DNA from: RPQJ01 sp963726665
GTDB lineage: Bacteria > Pseudomonadota > Gammaproteobacteria > Steroidobacterales > Steroidobacteraceae
DNA length: 64,000 nt
Direction of reading: 5' to 3'
Assembly: GCA_963726665.1 (NCBI GenBank)
Contig: CAVSDW010000012.1
Location: 620,001 to 684,000 of the forward strand
Part shown: piece by piece, positions 1 through 8,914 of the stretch
Layout: every line of letters begins with the position of its first letter
Numbering within the stretch: the stretch's first letter is position 1
Translations under genes and position numbers: made by a program
Notes under the pieces: model-generated
The model's database searches: none
Seen by the model: the letters and a program-made list of their open reading frames with translations, nothing else
Told to the model about the DNA's origin: nothing

Positions 1-917
1 GCTGCCGACACCGGCTTCTCGACCCAGACGTTGCACGGCAGCCGATCGAGCACCGACTCCGCAGTGCTGCCGACGAACCACCGCTCGAGCCTGCGGCGCG
101 ACACGGCGCCCATCAGCACGAGCCCGGCGTCGACTTCGCGTGCAGCCGCGACGATGTCGCGCGCAGCGACGCCCACGCGGAAGTGCACACGCTCCTTCGG
201 CAGGTCGTAGGCGGCCATCAGTTGCCGGTAGGACTCGCGGGCGCGCCCGATCCACTCCTCATCGGGAGGCATTGCGAGCGCCGCCACGTACGCGTCGCCG
301 ACGACGCCGATCGGTGTCGGTATCGCGCACACGTTGAGCGCGTGCAGTTCGCCACCCAGCTTCTCCGCCAGAACGGCACCTTGCCGAAGCAACTGGTGGT
401 CCAGCGATGCGGGCTTGTCGTGGGCGTGCAGCGGGTCCACGCACACCAGGATGCGGGCGCCGGCCAGTCGTTTCGGCTCCTTCACGAGGAGCAGCGGCAC
501 GGGGCAGTCACGGATCAGGTGCCAGTCGGATCCGGTGAACAGCGTCCGCTCGATCCGGTTGTGGAAAGCGCTGTGCTTCACCACGAGGTCGGGCCGGGTC
601 GCAGCCACGCGCGCGAGCACGACCTCGTGGAAAGGCGTGCCCCACAGCGCCTCGCCGAGCGCACTGACGCCCTCGGCAGCCGCGGCCTGCACGCTGCGCT
701 CGAGCGCCGCGCGATGGCCCGCCATGACGGCGTCGTGGAATTCCTGCAGCGTCGCCGTCATCGGATCGAAGTACGCGGCGTGCAGGTCCTGGAATTCGCT
801 GAGCAGGAGCTCGAGCCGGCTGCCAAAGCGCTTGGCGAGCACCATGGCGGCATCGAATGCCGGCTGCTCCTCACCCGAGGGGTCCATCAGGGTAAGGATG
901 TTCCGGAGCGGGTTCAT
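1..917 (-). CDS. uspE: Universal stress protein, tandem UspE-like (3' end outside window)
   Basis: The frame runs from an ATG at 917 off the left edge of the window, about 305 codons, so the C-terminus is missing. The start is supported by a GGGAGG Shine-Dalgarno sequence just upstream. The N-terminus MNPLRNILTLMDPSGEEQPA is a Usp alpha/beta start. A second copy of the fold begins near residue 150 (ARILVCVDPLHAHD), so this is a two-domain protein of the UspE type. The region near DAGLVLMGAVSRRRLERW followed by GSTAESVLDRLPCNVW matches the nucleotide-binding G-2x-G-9x-G(S/T) end of the family. Such proteins are cytoplasmic and linked to stress survival; the exact role is not known from sequence. 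It is divergent from the M16 peptidase pair. Confidence 0.88.
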   Translation of the reverse strand, partial: MNPLRNILTLMDPSGEEQPAFDAAMVLAKRFGSRLELLLSEFQDLHAAYFDPMTATLQEFHDAVMAGHRAALERSVQAAAAEGVSALGEALWGTPFHEVVLARVAATRPDLVVKHSAFHNRIERTLFTGSDWHLIRDCPVPLLLVKEPKRLAGARILVCVDPLHAHDKPASLDHQLLRQGAVLAEKLGGELHALNVCAIPTPIGVVGDAYVAALAMPPDEEWIGRARESYRQLMAAYDLPKERVHFRVGVAARDIVAAAREVDAGLVLMGAVSRRRLERWFVGSTAESVLDRLPCNVWVEKPVSA

Positions 918-1071
918 ACGCGCCTCCCGGGGTCGGGCGGGCCGGTTCCGGCCCGTGTCGGTGAGAGCATACGGCGGCGGGGGCTCTCGCGGGTCACCGG
1001 CCCGCCGCGAGTTCTACCTAGCCCGACGGGTCCTTGCTAAGCTCGCGGCTCCGGAAACGAGCTCCACCCCC

Positions 1072-2487
1072 ATGAAATACACCGTTGCAGCGCTTTACGC
1101 GGCCCTCGCCTGCGCCACCTTTTTGCCGGGCACCCACGCCGAGGCCTCCGCGGCCGCGGCACCGGCCGCCGTGCCCGGTTTCAAGTACGTGCGCACCGTC
1201 GGCACGATCTCCGAGTACACGCTCGAGTCCAACGGCCTCACCGTGCTGCTGATGCCGGAGCATTCCGCGCCGGTGGTGACCTTCATGGTCACCTATCGCG
1301 TGGGGTCGCGGAATGAGGTCACCGGCACCACCGGCGCCACGCACCTGCTCGAGCACCTGATGTTCAAGGGCTCCCCCAAGTACAACGACGCCAAGGGCAA
1401 CAGCGTCAAGCAGTACCTGGAGACTGTCGGCGGCCCTTACAACGCCACGACGTGGCTCGACCGCACCAATTACTACGCCCAGGTCGAGCGCGAAGCGCTC
1501 GAGGGCTACGTGGCCATCGAGGCCGACCGGATGCGGAACCTCTGGCTGCACGAGTCCGACCGCCAGCGCGAGATGACGGTGGTCCGCAACGAGTACGAGC
1601 GCAACGAAAACGACCCGCAGTCTGCCCTGGACAAGGAAATCATCGCCGCCGCCTTCGTCGCCCACCCCTACCACCACTCCACCATCGGGTGGCTGAGCGA
1701 CATCGAGAACGTGCCGATCGAAAAGCTGCGGGCCTTCTACGACACGTTCTACTGGCCGGACAACGCGACCGTATCGGTGATCGGCGACTTCGAGCCCGCC
1801 GCTGCGCTCGCGCTCATCAAGAAATATTACGGCGTCTACCCACGCTCGCCACAACCGATCCCGCAGCTCTACACGGTCGAGCCCGAGCAACAGGGCGCGC
1901 GCCGGGTCAAGCTCGAGCGCGCCGGCGAAATCGGAGTGGTCGGCATCGCCTACAAGAGCGTGTCGGGCCGCGACCCGGACTACCCCGCGCTCAGCGTGCT
2001 CGGCACGATCCTCGGCAGCGGCAAGACCAGCCGCTTCTACAAGACGCTGACCGACAAGAACCTGGCACTCAACGTCGACGCGGGCGCAGGCTTCTACCAC
2101 GACCCGTCGCTGTTCCAGGTGTACGCGTTCGTGGCACCGGGCGTGGAGCACGCCGAGGTGGAGCGCGTTCTGCTCGAGGAGATGGAGCGCGTGAAGAAGG
2201 AAGGCGTGACCGACCAGGAGCTCGCGACCGCGCTCGCGAAGTACGAGGCGTCAACGGCCTACGGCCGTGACGGATCCTTCGCCATCGCCTCGAACCTGAA
2301 CGAGACCATTGCCGCCGGCGACTGGACCCTCTACTACACGCTGGACGACGCGACGAAGAAAGTCACGACCGAGGACGTCAAGCGCGTCGCGAACAAGTAC
2401 CTCGATGCGAACCGCGGCACCACCGGCTGGTTCATCCCCCTGCCCCCGACGGCCGTGGACGCGCAGTCCGCGCCTTCGGCCAAGTAG
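1072..2487 (+). CDS. M16 family zinc metallopeptidase (catalytic partner)
   Basis: A 471-residue protein with an N-terminal signal peptide ending near THAEA, so it is probably periplasmic. It has the inverted zinc motif HxxEH (H91-L-L-E94-H95, in THLLEHLMFKG) and the downstream glutamate ligand near E174 (VRNEYERNE). These are the hallmarks of the insulinase/pitrilysin/mitochondrial-processing-peptidase family. The open frame extends far upstream, but only the ATG at 1072 gives a signal peptide. The next gene, 14 bp downstream, is a second M16 protein without the zinc motif. The two probably form a heterodimer in which this chain supplies catalysis. The substrate is unknown. Confidence 0.93.
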   Translation: MKYTVAALYAALACATFLPGTHAEASAAAAPAAVPGFKYVRTVGTISEYTLESNGLTVLLMPEHSAPVVTFMVTYRVGSRNEVTGTTGATHLLEHLMFKGSPKYNDAKGNSVKQYLETVGGPYNATTWLDRTNYYAQVEREALEGYVAIEADRMRNLWLHESDRQREMTVVRNEYERNENDPQSALDKEIIAAAFVAHPYHHSTIGWLSDIENVPIEKLRAFYDTFYWPDNATVSVIGDFEPAAALALIKKYYGVYPRSPQPIPQLYTVEPEQQGARRVKLERAGEIGVVGIAYKSVSGRDPDYPALSVLGTILGSGKTSRFYKTLTDKNLALNVDAGAGFYHDPSLFQVYAFVAPGVEHAEVERVLLEEMERVKKEGVTDQELATALAKYEASTAYGRDGSFAIASNLNETIAAGDWTLYYTLDDATKKVTTEDVKRVANKYLDANRGTTGWFIPLPPTAVDAQSAPSAK

Positions 2488-2501
2488 AGGCCCGAACATC
2501 C

Positions 2502-3857
2502 ATGAGACTCCAACAGATGAAGCAGCTTCCGTTTCTCGCCGTGCTCGCGCTCGGCCTGCTCGCCGGCGCGGGCGCCCGGGCGGGTGTCGCCAGCGATGCC
2601 GTGCGCGCCGACATCGGCGGCATGGACGTCATCATCGTCAGGACCGACGTCAAGGATGTCGTCACCGTCACGGGCTCGCTCAGGGCCGGCGACGACAGGA
2701 GCCCCGCCGACAACGTGGCGCTCGCCACGGTCACGGGCGCGATGCTCGACAAGGGCACCGCAAGGCAGGACAAGTTCGCGATCGCCCAGCAGCTCGGCAA
2801 CGTCGGCGCGTCGCTGGCGTTCTCTGTGGGCGCGAGCACCCTGCAGTTGAGCGGCAAGTGCCTGCGCAAGGACTTCCCGCTCCTCGCCACCCTGCTGGCC
2901 GAGCAACTGCGCGAGCCGGCGTTCCCCGAGGCCGAGCTCGCGAAGCTCAAGAAGCAGCTCGAAGGCGCCATGCGCTCGCAGCTCGAGGACACGGACTTCC
3001 GGGCCGAGGACGCCTTCTCGCGCGCCGTGTTCCCGGCAGGGCATCCGAACTGGCAGCCGACGCCCGACGAGTTCATGGCCGCCGTCGGCAAGACCACCGT
3101 CGGGGACGTTCGCCAGTTCCACTCGCAGTACTACGGCCCCACGGGCATGCGCATCGTGATCGTGGGCGACGTGGATCCCGCCTCCGTGCAGGCGGAGCTG
3201 CGCCGGGCCTTCGCCGGCTGGACCGGTGGATCCGTACCGCCGGCCGTCCCCTTGGCGCCGGCCCTCGCGGGAGACAGGAAGGACGTCGTTTTCATGCCCG
3301 ACAAGACGAGCGTGAGCGTGATCATGGGGCAGCCCACACAGCTCCGATACAGCGATCCCGACTCCCTGGCGCTGCGAATCGCCACGCGGATCTTCGGCAG
3401 CGGCTTCACGGGCCGCCTCATGAGCAACGTGCGCGACAAGGAAGGGCTCACCTACGGGATCGGCGCCTCGGTCGCCAACGACACGTTCAGCGACGGCGAC
3501 TGGAGCATCGACGCGACCTTCGCGCCGGCGCTGCTCGACAAGGGCGTGGCCTCGACGAAGCGGCAGCTCGCGCTCTGGCGCGACCAGGGCGTGACCGCCG
3601 AGGAACTCGCGCGCGCCAAGACCCGCACCGCGGGCTCGTACAAGGTGGGCCTGGCCACCACGTCGGGACTCGCGGGCACCATCCTCACCGCGCTCAACTC
3701 AGGCATGCCGCTCGAGTTCGTCGACGAGTATCCGAAGCGCATCGACGCCCTGACGCTCGACCAGGTCAACGGCGCGATCAAGCGGCACATCGACCCGGAC
3801 CGCATGGTGCTGGTCGAGGCCGGCACGGTGCCGGGCGGCGCGGCCACGCCCAGGTAG
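2502..3857 (+). CDS. M16 family peptidase-like protein (non-catalytic partner)
   Basis: A 451-residue protein with a signal peptide (LAVLALGLLAGAGARA). Where the catalytic partner has HLLEHLMFKG, this chain reads GAMLDKGT, so the zinc ligands are missing and it should not be catalytic alone. It keeps the R/Y motif of the non-catalytic subunit (GRLMSNVRDKEGLTYGIGA), which in the family holds substrate in the partner's active site. An alternative ATG lies at 2517 (MKQLPFLAVL) and fits the signal peptide equally well. It is almost certainly co-transcribed with the upstream M16 gene. It ends tail to tail with the lpxD-like gene. Confidence 0.92.
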   Translation: MRLQQMKQLPFLAVLALGLLAGAGARAGVASDAVRADIGGMDVIIVRTDVKDVVTVTGSLRAGDDRSPADNVALATVTGAMLDKGTARQDKFAIAQQLGNVGASLAFSVGASTLQLSGKCLRKDFPLLATLLAEQLREPAFPEAELAKLKKQLEGAMRSQLEDTDFRAEDAFSRAVFPAGHPNWQPTPDEFMAAVGKTTVGDVRQFHSQYYGPTGMRIVIVGDVDPASVQAELRRAFAGWTGGSVPPAVPLAPALAGDRKDVVFMPDKTSVSVIMGQPTQLRYSDPDSLALRIATRIFGSGFTGRLMSNVRDKEGLTYGIGASVANDTFSDGDWSIDATFAPALLDKGVASTKRQLALWRDQGVTAEELARAKTRTAGSYKVGLATTSGLAGTILTALNSGMPLEFVDEYPKRIDALTLDQVNGAIKRHIDPDRMVLVEAGTVPGGAATPR

Positions 3858-3877
3858 AGACGGCCGCGGACCGAAGC

Positions 3878-4939
3878 CTACGACGGCTCGGGCAGATGCA
3901 GGTGCTTCAGGACCCGGTTGAGGTTCCTGCGCATTCCGCTCACCTGCCCGAGCGCGGCCAGCGTGCGCATCGCTTCCTTGATCGGCTGCAGCGGGTATCC
4001 GGCGTAATGACCCGCCTTGGGCACGTCGCTGGTCACGGTCGAACGACCGGCCAGCACCACGTCGTCGGCCAGCGTGAGGTGCGCCGAGACCACGGAATTG
4101 CCTCCGGTCATGAACCGGCGTCCGATCGTCGTCGACCCCGCCATCATGAAGCCGGCCGTGTAGAAGCCGTCCTCCCCCAGGTCGCAGTTGTGGGCGATGT
4201 GGCAGATGTTGTCGAGCTTGGCGCCGGAGCGAATGTAGGTTGATGACAGCTTCGCGCGGTCGATCGCGCAATTGCTGCCGATCTCCACTTCGTCGCCGAT
4301 GCTGACGTTGCCGAGGTGCGGAATCTTGCGCGGCCGCCGACTTGCGCCCACGGCATACCCGAACCCGTCGCTGCCGATGCTGGTGTGCGGATGCACCTCG
4401 CAGTCACGCCCCAGCTCGCAGCCTGCGCCGACGAAGACGTGCGGATGCAGTATCGTTCCCGCGCCAATGCGCGCGTCGTTCTCCACGACGACATGGGAAC
4501 CGATGCAGCAGCCGTCGCCGATCGCAGCCCCGGCGCCGATGACGCAGTAAGGACCGAGCAGCACGCCGGACCCGAGCGTGGCGGTCGGGTGCACGACGGC
4601 CGTGGGATGGCGCTCGCCCCATTGCGCGAAGCGCTCCCGCTTGTGATCGAAGTGCGTGAGCAGCACCGCCATGCCCATCGGCACGGACGGCACCGAAAAG
4701 CAGCAGCCAAACGCAGCCTCGTTCTCGGCGACGCCACTCGCGATGTCGCGCTGGGCGACGAGCACCGCTGCGCCGCGCTGCCTCGCAGCCTCGAGCTGCG
4801 CGAGGTTGGTCACGAATACGAGGCTGTCCGGCGTGGAATCGTCAGGGCTGCGACAGTCGACGGCTGCGGCATCGAGATCGCCCCACAGGTAGGTGCAGGC
4901 GTCGGCGTGCAGGGACTGGATCGTACGGGCGTTCAGCAT
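3878..4939 (-). CDS. lpxD: UDP-3-O-acylglucosamine N-acyltransferase (LpxD-like)
   Basis: About 353 residues, close to E. coli LpxD (341). It has an N-terminal LpxD-type domain (to about residue 105), then a long left-handed beta-helix of hexapeptide repeats (IGAGAAIGDGCCIGSHVVV and onward) and a C-terminal helical extension. Family active-site features are visible: DGFGY, the histidine in HIAHNC and a second histidine in SAHLTL. LpxD adds the second acyl chain to lipid A precursor at the inner membrane. I chose the ATG at 4939 because GAGGT precedes it; ATG 4951 and TTG 4960 are alternatives. The gene is not in the usual bamA-fabZ-lpxA cluster, so it may be a second, specialised LpxD. Confidence 0.82.
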   Translation of the reverse strand: MLNARTIQSLHADACTYLWGDLDAAAVDCRSPDDSTPDSLVFVTNLAQLEAARQRGAAVLVAQRDIASGVAENEAAFGCCFSVPSVPMGMAVLLTHFDHKRERFAQWGERHPTAVVHPTATLGSGVLLGPYCVIGAGAAIGDGCCIGSHVVVENDARIGAGTILHPHVFVGAGCELGRDCEVHPHTSIGSDGFGYAVGASRRPRKIPHLGNVSIGDEVEIGSNCAIDRAKLSSTYIRSGAKLDNICHIAHNCDLGEDGFYTAGFMMAGSTTIGRRFMTGGNSVVSAHLTLADDVVLAGRSTVTSDVPKAGHYAGYPLQPIKEAMRTLAALGQVSGMRRNLNRVLKHLHLPEPS

Positions 4940-4997
4940 GGGACCTCGCATGCGTGTCAAAGGCTGCAGCGCAGCGCGGAAAGATCAAGCGTTGGTT

Positions 4998-6053
4998 TCA
5001 GCCGGCCGGTGCGGCCAGTTCGACGCGTGCCGTGATGCGGCCGCCGAAATCGAGCCAGGCGTGTTCGGCGAAGTCGTAGAGCTTGCAGCGGCGCACGCTG
5101 TCCATGTACGTCCGCCAGCTCAGGCGATATTCACAGAGCCCTGGGAAGCGCTCATGCAGCACCTGCTGCGCGGCGCGCAACGTGAACATCGGGATTCCCG
5201 GGTTCAGGTGGTGCGCGTTGTGCTCCATGATGTTGTGCATCAGGCGATCGATGCCGAGCGGAAGGCGCACACACGCGGTGGACGTGAGGTAGGCCCGGTT
5301 GCGCTGCCACTCCGGCCGGTTTCGGAACCACGCGATCCTGGGGTTCGTGTGGTGCAGGTAGACGACGAAGCCGATGGTTGCGTTCCACAACAGGAACGGG
5401 ACGACCATCGCCAGCGTGACCAGCAGGGCAAGCGATTGCCCCGTCGCACGAGCGACGAGCGCGACCACGCCCAGCCACAGCACCGCGCCTGCCGTGACCA
5501 GCAGGCTGTCGAGCTTGTACTTGCGACGGCTCGAGCCGATCTCCTTGCGGCTGGCGAAGTAGAGCTTCTTCCACCACATCTCGAGCAGGTAGTACGCGCC
5601 CCACCCCAGGCCACTGCGATACAGGCGCTCGAGCACCTGTCGATGCCAGGGAGACGCATCGAACTCCGCCTTCGACAGTGGCGCCCAGACCTGGTCGCGG
5701 CCCTTGAGGTTGTTGAACCCGTGGTGTGCCGTGTTGTGGCCCATTTCCCACAGGCTGAACGCGGTCATCGACGGCAGGAAGGCAATGCGCCCGAAAATGG
5801 CATTGAGCGACTTCTTGCGGAAGAAACTTCCATGACAGGCGTCATGACCGATCATGAACAGCCTGACGATGCCGGCCGTGACGAGAAGTGTGCCAACCAG
5901 CTTGAGCGCAGGACTGGTGGCGAGCAGGGTGAGCGCGGAACCGGCGCAGAACAGCGCGAGGTCGAGACCGAGCACCGCAAAGGGTCGCAACAGCGACGGT
6001 GACCCCTCGAAGGCTCTCAGAAGGGTCTTGCGGTTCCAGTTGGCAGCTTGCAT
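4998..6053 (-). CDS. Membrane fatty acid desaturase
   Basis: A 351-residue integral membrane protein with the three histidine boxes of the acyl-lipid desaturase/hydroxylase superfamily: HDACHGS, HNTAHH and HNAHH, which bind the di-iron centre. Hydrophobic segments lie near residues 25-65 and 195-245. It should introduce a double bond or hydroxyl into membrane acyl chains; the regiospecificity cannot be read from sequence. The open frame extends upstream, but the ATG at 6053 (MQAANWNRK) is the first reasonable start and has a GGGGTGAG stretch upstream. It lies 58 bp downstream of nothing on its own strand but directly upstream of the lpxD-like gene, so the two may be co-expressed in envelope lipid adjustment (inference). 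Confidence 0.9.
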   Translation of the reverse strand: MQAANWNRKTLLRAFEGSPSLLRPFAVLGLDLALFCAGSALTLLATSPALKLVGTLLVTAGIVRLFMIGHDACHGSFFRKKSLNAIFGRIAFLPSMTAFSLWEMGHNTAHHGFNNLKGRDQVWAPLSKAEFDASPWHRQVLERLYRSGLGWGAYYLLEMWWKKLYFASRKEIGSSRRKYKLDSLLVTAGAVLWLGVVALVARATGQSLALLVTLAMVVPFLLWNATIGFVVYLHHTNPRIAWFRNRPEWQRNRAYLTSTACVRLPLGIDRLMHNIMEHNAHHLNPGIPMFTLRAAQQVLHERFPGLCEYRLSWRTYMDSVRRCKLYDFAEHAWLDFGGRITARVELAAPAG

Positions 6054-6214
6054 GCGGCGGCTCACCCCGTCGGTAAGAATGAGGCCCCGCCGATCACGCA
6101 GGGTATGGCGCCGTAGCGCCCCCAATGGTACCCGTTTATGGGCTCGCCCGGCGGGATTGCGTGCCGGGAGGCCTGCGCGACGCCCTCGACGGGCGCCTTT
6201 CGAGCAGCTCGGTC

Positions 6215-7942
6215 CTACGCCGCGGCGAAGCGCGCCTTCGCCTGCTGCACGATCTCGGCGAAGCGCGGATCGCCGCGCAGCGGGTCGAGGTCGGTGTCGG
6301 CATCGAGCCACATGAGCCAGCCCTGCGAGGCCTTGTCGATCACGCTCGCGAGCAGCTCGAGCGCGGCGTCGATCTCGCGCAGGCGCGCGAGCGCGCAGAC
6401 GAAGTTGAAGTGCAGGATCGTGTTGTCGGGGTCGAGCAGCGTGCCGCGCTCGATCCATTCCTTGGCGCGCTCAGCTTCGCCGAGCGTGGCAAGGAGGCCC
6501 GCGCCGTAGCCCAGCGCCCGGCCGTGATCCGGCTCCACGGCAATCACCTTCTCGACGCGGGCGAGCGCGCGCTGCGCCGCCACCCGCAAGCCGTCCTTGT
6601 CGCCCTTGGCCTCGTAGCACTGGGTTACGAAGCTGGCCGCGGTGAATTCCGTTTCTACGACCGTTGCGGCCTTTTCAAGGTACCGGACCGCGTCGTCGTA
6701 CCTGCGCAGCGCGATGCAGCACATGCCCGCGACCCGGTTGCCATCGTATGAGTCCGGGTCGAGCCTCAGCGCTGCCTCACATGCCTCGAGGCCCACGTCG
6801 TAACGCCCCTGGCCCTGGTGCGCGGCGCCGAGCGCCGCATGCGCGTCGGCGAGGTTCGGGTCCAACGTGATGGCGCGATTCGCCGCCTCCTGGCCGTCCT
6901 CTTCGCAGGCGCTGCGCCGGTGCATGTCCCACTGCGCGATCGCCATCGTCGCCCAGGGTGCGGCGTAAGTCGGGTCGAGCTCGACCGCGCGCCTGCAGAG
7001 TCGGACGATGATTTCCTGGTGACGCTCGTTGCCCATGACGCTGAACTGCCGCGCCATGAGGTAGAACTTGTAGGCCTTGACGTTGGTGGTCGCGCGCTGG
7101 CCGAGGGCGCGCTTCTCCTCCGGCAGCAGCGTGAGCTTGAGCGCCGAGACGATCGCTTTCGAGATCTCGTCCTGCAGCGCGAAGATGTCGCTCAGGTTGC
7201 GGTCGTAACGCTCGCCCCAGACCTGGGCCTCGTTCGCGGCGTTGACGAGCTGCGCCGTGATGCGCACGCGCTCGCCCGCCTTGCGGACGCTGCCGACCAG
7301 AACGTAGGCGGCGCCGGTCTGTTTGCCGATGTCGCCCACGCCGCCCTTGGCGCCCTTGAAACTGAACGCCATGTTGCGCGAGACGATCGAGAGCGCCGAG
7401 ATCTTGCCGAGGTCGGTGATGATGTCCTCGGTGATGCCGTCGGAAAAATATTCCTGCTCCGGATCGCCGCTCATGTTGGCGAACGGCAGGACACATACGG
7501 TGACCTGGGCCGGACGGTCCGCAACAGGCTTCGCCGAGGCGGGCTTCTTCGGCGCGCCGAGCTTGGCCTCGAGCGCCTTGCACAGGCCGCGGAACGCGGC
7601 GCCGCTGCGGTCCTCGCCCCAGTTGTCGAGGTCCGTCGTATGCACCGCGCGGAAATCTATGGGGAGCTTGGCGACGCCGAAGCGGACCGGCACCAGCGCG
7701 CCGCGGTCGGCGGCGTCGCGCGCCTCGCCCCTCACCCAGCGGGAATCGACCGAGCCCGCCGTCCAGACGACGATGACCGTGCGCGCGCCTTCGAGTTCAC
7801 GCGAGATGAGCGAGTCGAACTCCTCGCCGGGCGTGATCTCGGGATCCCACCAGATCGACCAGCCCTCGGCCTCGAGCGCAGCCACGAGCGGTGCAACCAG
7901 AGTTTTGTCGTTTCGCGCGTAAGAGACGAAGATGTCGGCCAA
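6215..7942 (-). CDS. TIR domain - TolB-like domain - TPR protein
   Basis: About 575 residues in three parts. Residues 1-130 are a TIR-2 type domain (ADIFVSYARNDK, GWSIWWDPEITPGEEFD, SRWVRGEA). Residues about 150-300 are a TolB/FlgO-like N-terminal domain (VLPFANMSGDPEQEYFSDGI, ELVGSVRKAGERVRITAQL-type region). The rest is TPR repeats (YAAPWATMAIAQWDM, ADAHAALGAAHQGQGRYD). I place the start at TTG 7942 because the family begins directly at the FVSY strand and GGGGA lies upstream; TTG 8023 is the other option and no ATG is available. No transmembrane segment is obvious. Bacterial TIR domains can be NAD-degrading enzymes or protein adaptors. A stand-alone gene with no defence neighbours gives no basis to choose. 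Confidence 0.85.
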   Translation of the reverse strand: MADIFVSYARNDKTLVAPLVAALEAEGWSIWWDPEITPGEEFDSLISRELEGARTVIVVWTAGSVDSRWVRGEARDAADRGALVPVRFGVAKLPIDFRAVHTTDLDNWGEDRSGAAFRGLCKALEAKLGAPKKPASAKPVADRPAQVTVCVLPFANMSGDPEQEYFSDGITEDIITDLGKISALSIVSRNMAFSFKGAKGGVGDIGKQTGAAYVLVGSVRKAGERVRITAQLVNAANEAQVWGERYDRNLSDIFALQDEISKAIVSALKLTLLPEEKRALGQRATTNVKAYKFYLMARQFSVMGNERHQEIIVRLCRRAVELDPTYAAPWATMAIAQWDMHRRSACEEDGQEAANRAITLDPNLADAHAALGAAHQGQGRYDVGLEACEAALRLDPDSYDGNRVAGMCCIALRRYDDAVRYLEKAATVVETEFTAASFVTQCYEAKGDKDGLRVAAQRALARVEKVIAVEPDHGRALGYGAGLLATLGEAERAKEWIERGTLLDPDNTILHFNFVCALARLREIDAALELLASVIDKASQGWLMWLDADTDLDPLRGDPRFAEIVQQAKARFAAA

Positions 7943-8060
7943 GAAGCGGTCCCCAGGGTCGGCTGAGTCTGGAACCTTAGCATAACGGCCCTTCAGGCCC
8001 GGCCGGGCACGGCGGCGCGGCAAGCGCTCGCTCAGGCTTTAGAAAACTCAACGCCCTGAC

Positions 8061-8087
8061 AAAAGAGCCCGGCACCGGGCCGGGCTC
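8061..8087 (-). terminator. Rho-independent terminator after the PEP-CTERM gene
   Basis: An 8-bp perfect stem (GAGCCCGG at 8065-8072 pairing with CCGGGCTC at 8080-8087, 7-nt loop) is followed on the minus strand by TTTT (8064-8061). It lies 93 bp past the stop of the PEP-CTERM gene and upstream of the TIR gene, so it should insulate the two. Confidence 0.7.
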
Positions 8088-8179
8088 ATCGATCTGGTGG
8101 CACCGCTCGGTTCGCCACACTGGAACGGGAGAGTATCCGGTTCTCAGTTGTCGTGGCGTACCGCGCGGGCCAATTCAGT

Positions 8180-8860
8180 TCACTGCATCTTGCGACGGCG
8201 GGTCATACCCAGGCCGGCGAGGCCGAGGCCGAGCAGCGCGAGCGTGGCTGGTTCAGGGACTTGACCGCCGGGACCTGGCCCGGGGACGAATTCGTCGGCT
8301 TTGATCTCTACGGCGTAGCCATTTGCGCTACCGTGGTCTTCCAGCAGGAGTTGCAGGAAATGCGTGCCAGCGCCTAGATCGCCTAGATTGTAGGTATATT
8401 CGCCAAGTGAAGCGGGGCCTCCAGCACGGGCGCCGCCCACATAGACCCCGTCGAGCCAGACAAAGATCCCATTGTCCACGCCAAACCTGGCAACGACATT
8501 GGTAGCGCCCAGTGTATTGAACTGGTACATCACCGCGACTTCCGTACCTATGGCCCAGTTATTCGGAATGGAGGCCATGTAGCTCCAATTGCCGTTGAGA
8601 TTCAGCGGATCTGACAGCCAGTTGCCAAGGGCGGAATTGGCAGCGGATAGGTCGGGCGCCGTCGCAAACGTATACGTACTGTCATTGCTTACCGGGAAGG
8701 GACCGGTTTCTCCGCCGTTGGTACTGTTCAGTACCGTCCCGATGCTCGAGTTGTAGTAACCGGCATCGCTCGTCTGGACGAGGATCACCACCGCATTGGC
8801 CGCGGTAATCGGCCCAGCGAGCAAGCCCACGGCCAGCATTCCCAGAATCTTCGTTTTCAT
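8180..8860 (-). CDS. PEP-CTERM sorting domain protein
   Basis: A 226-residue secreted protein with an N-terminal signal peptide (MKTKILGMLAVGLLAGPITA, cut near ANA). Its C-terminal sorting tail has the motif VPEPATLALLGLGLAGLGM followed by TRRRK: PEP motif, hydrophobic helix, basic end. Such tails are cut and processed by exosortase in exopolysaccharide-producing Gram-negatives. The middle part is Asn/Gly/Ser/Thr-rich with a beta-sandwich look (FVWLDGVYVGG, GTHFLQLLLEDHG) and no recognisable catalytic motif. No exosortase gene is in the window. It has its own sigma-54 promoter candidate and terminator, so it is a one-gene unit. Base composition is visibly less GC-rich than the neighbours. Confidence 0.93.
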   Translation of the reverse strand: MKTKILGMLAVGLLAGPITAANAVVILVQTSDAGYYNSSIGTVLNSTNGGETGPFPVSNDSTYTFATAPDLSAANSALGNWLSDPLNLNGNWSYMASIPNNWAIGTEVAVMYQFNTLGATNVVARFGVDNGIFVWLDGVYVGGARAGGPASLGEYTYNLGDLGAGTHFLQLLLEDHGSANGYAVEIKADEFVPGPGPGGQVPEPATLALLGLGLAGLGMTRRRKMQ

Positions 8861-8914
8861 GTCGCTCCCCTGTTCGTTGCTTCCCGACTCGCACTTCGTG
8901 TTTTACATAGGAAG

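Noticed and set aside
6215..7942. TIR gene as part of an antiphage defence island
   Set aside because: Neighbours are lipid, secretion and housekeeping genes, with no nuclease, prophage or second defence component.
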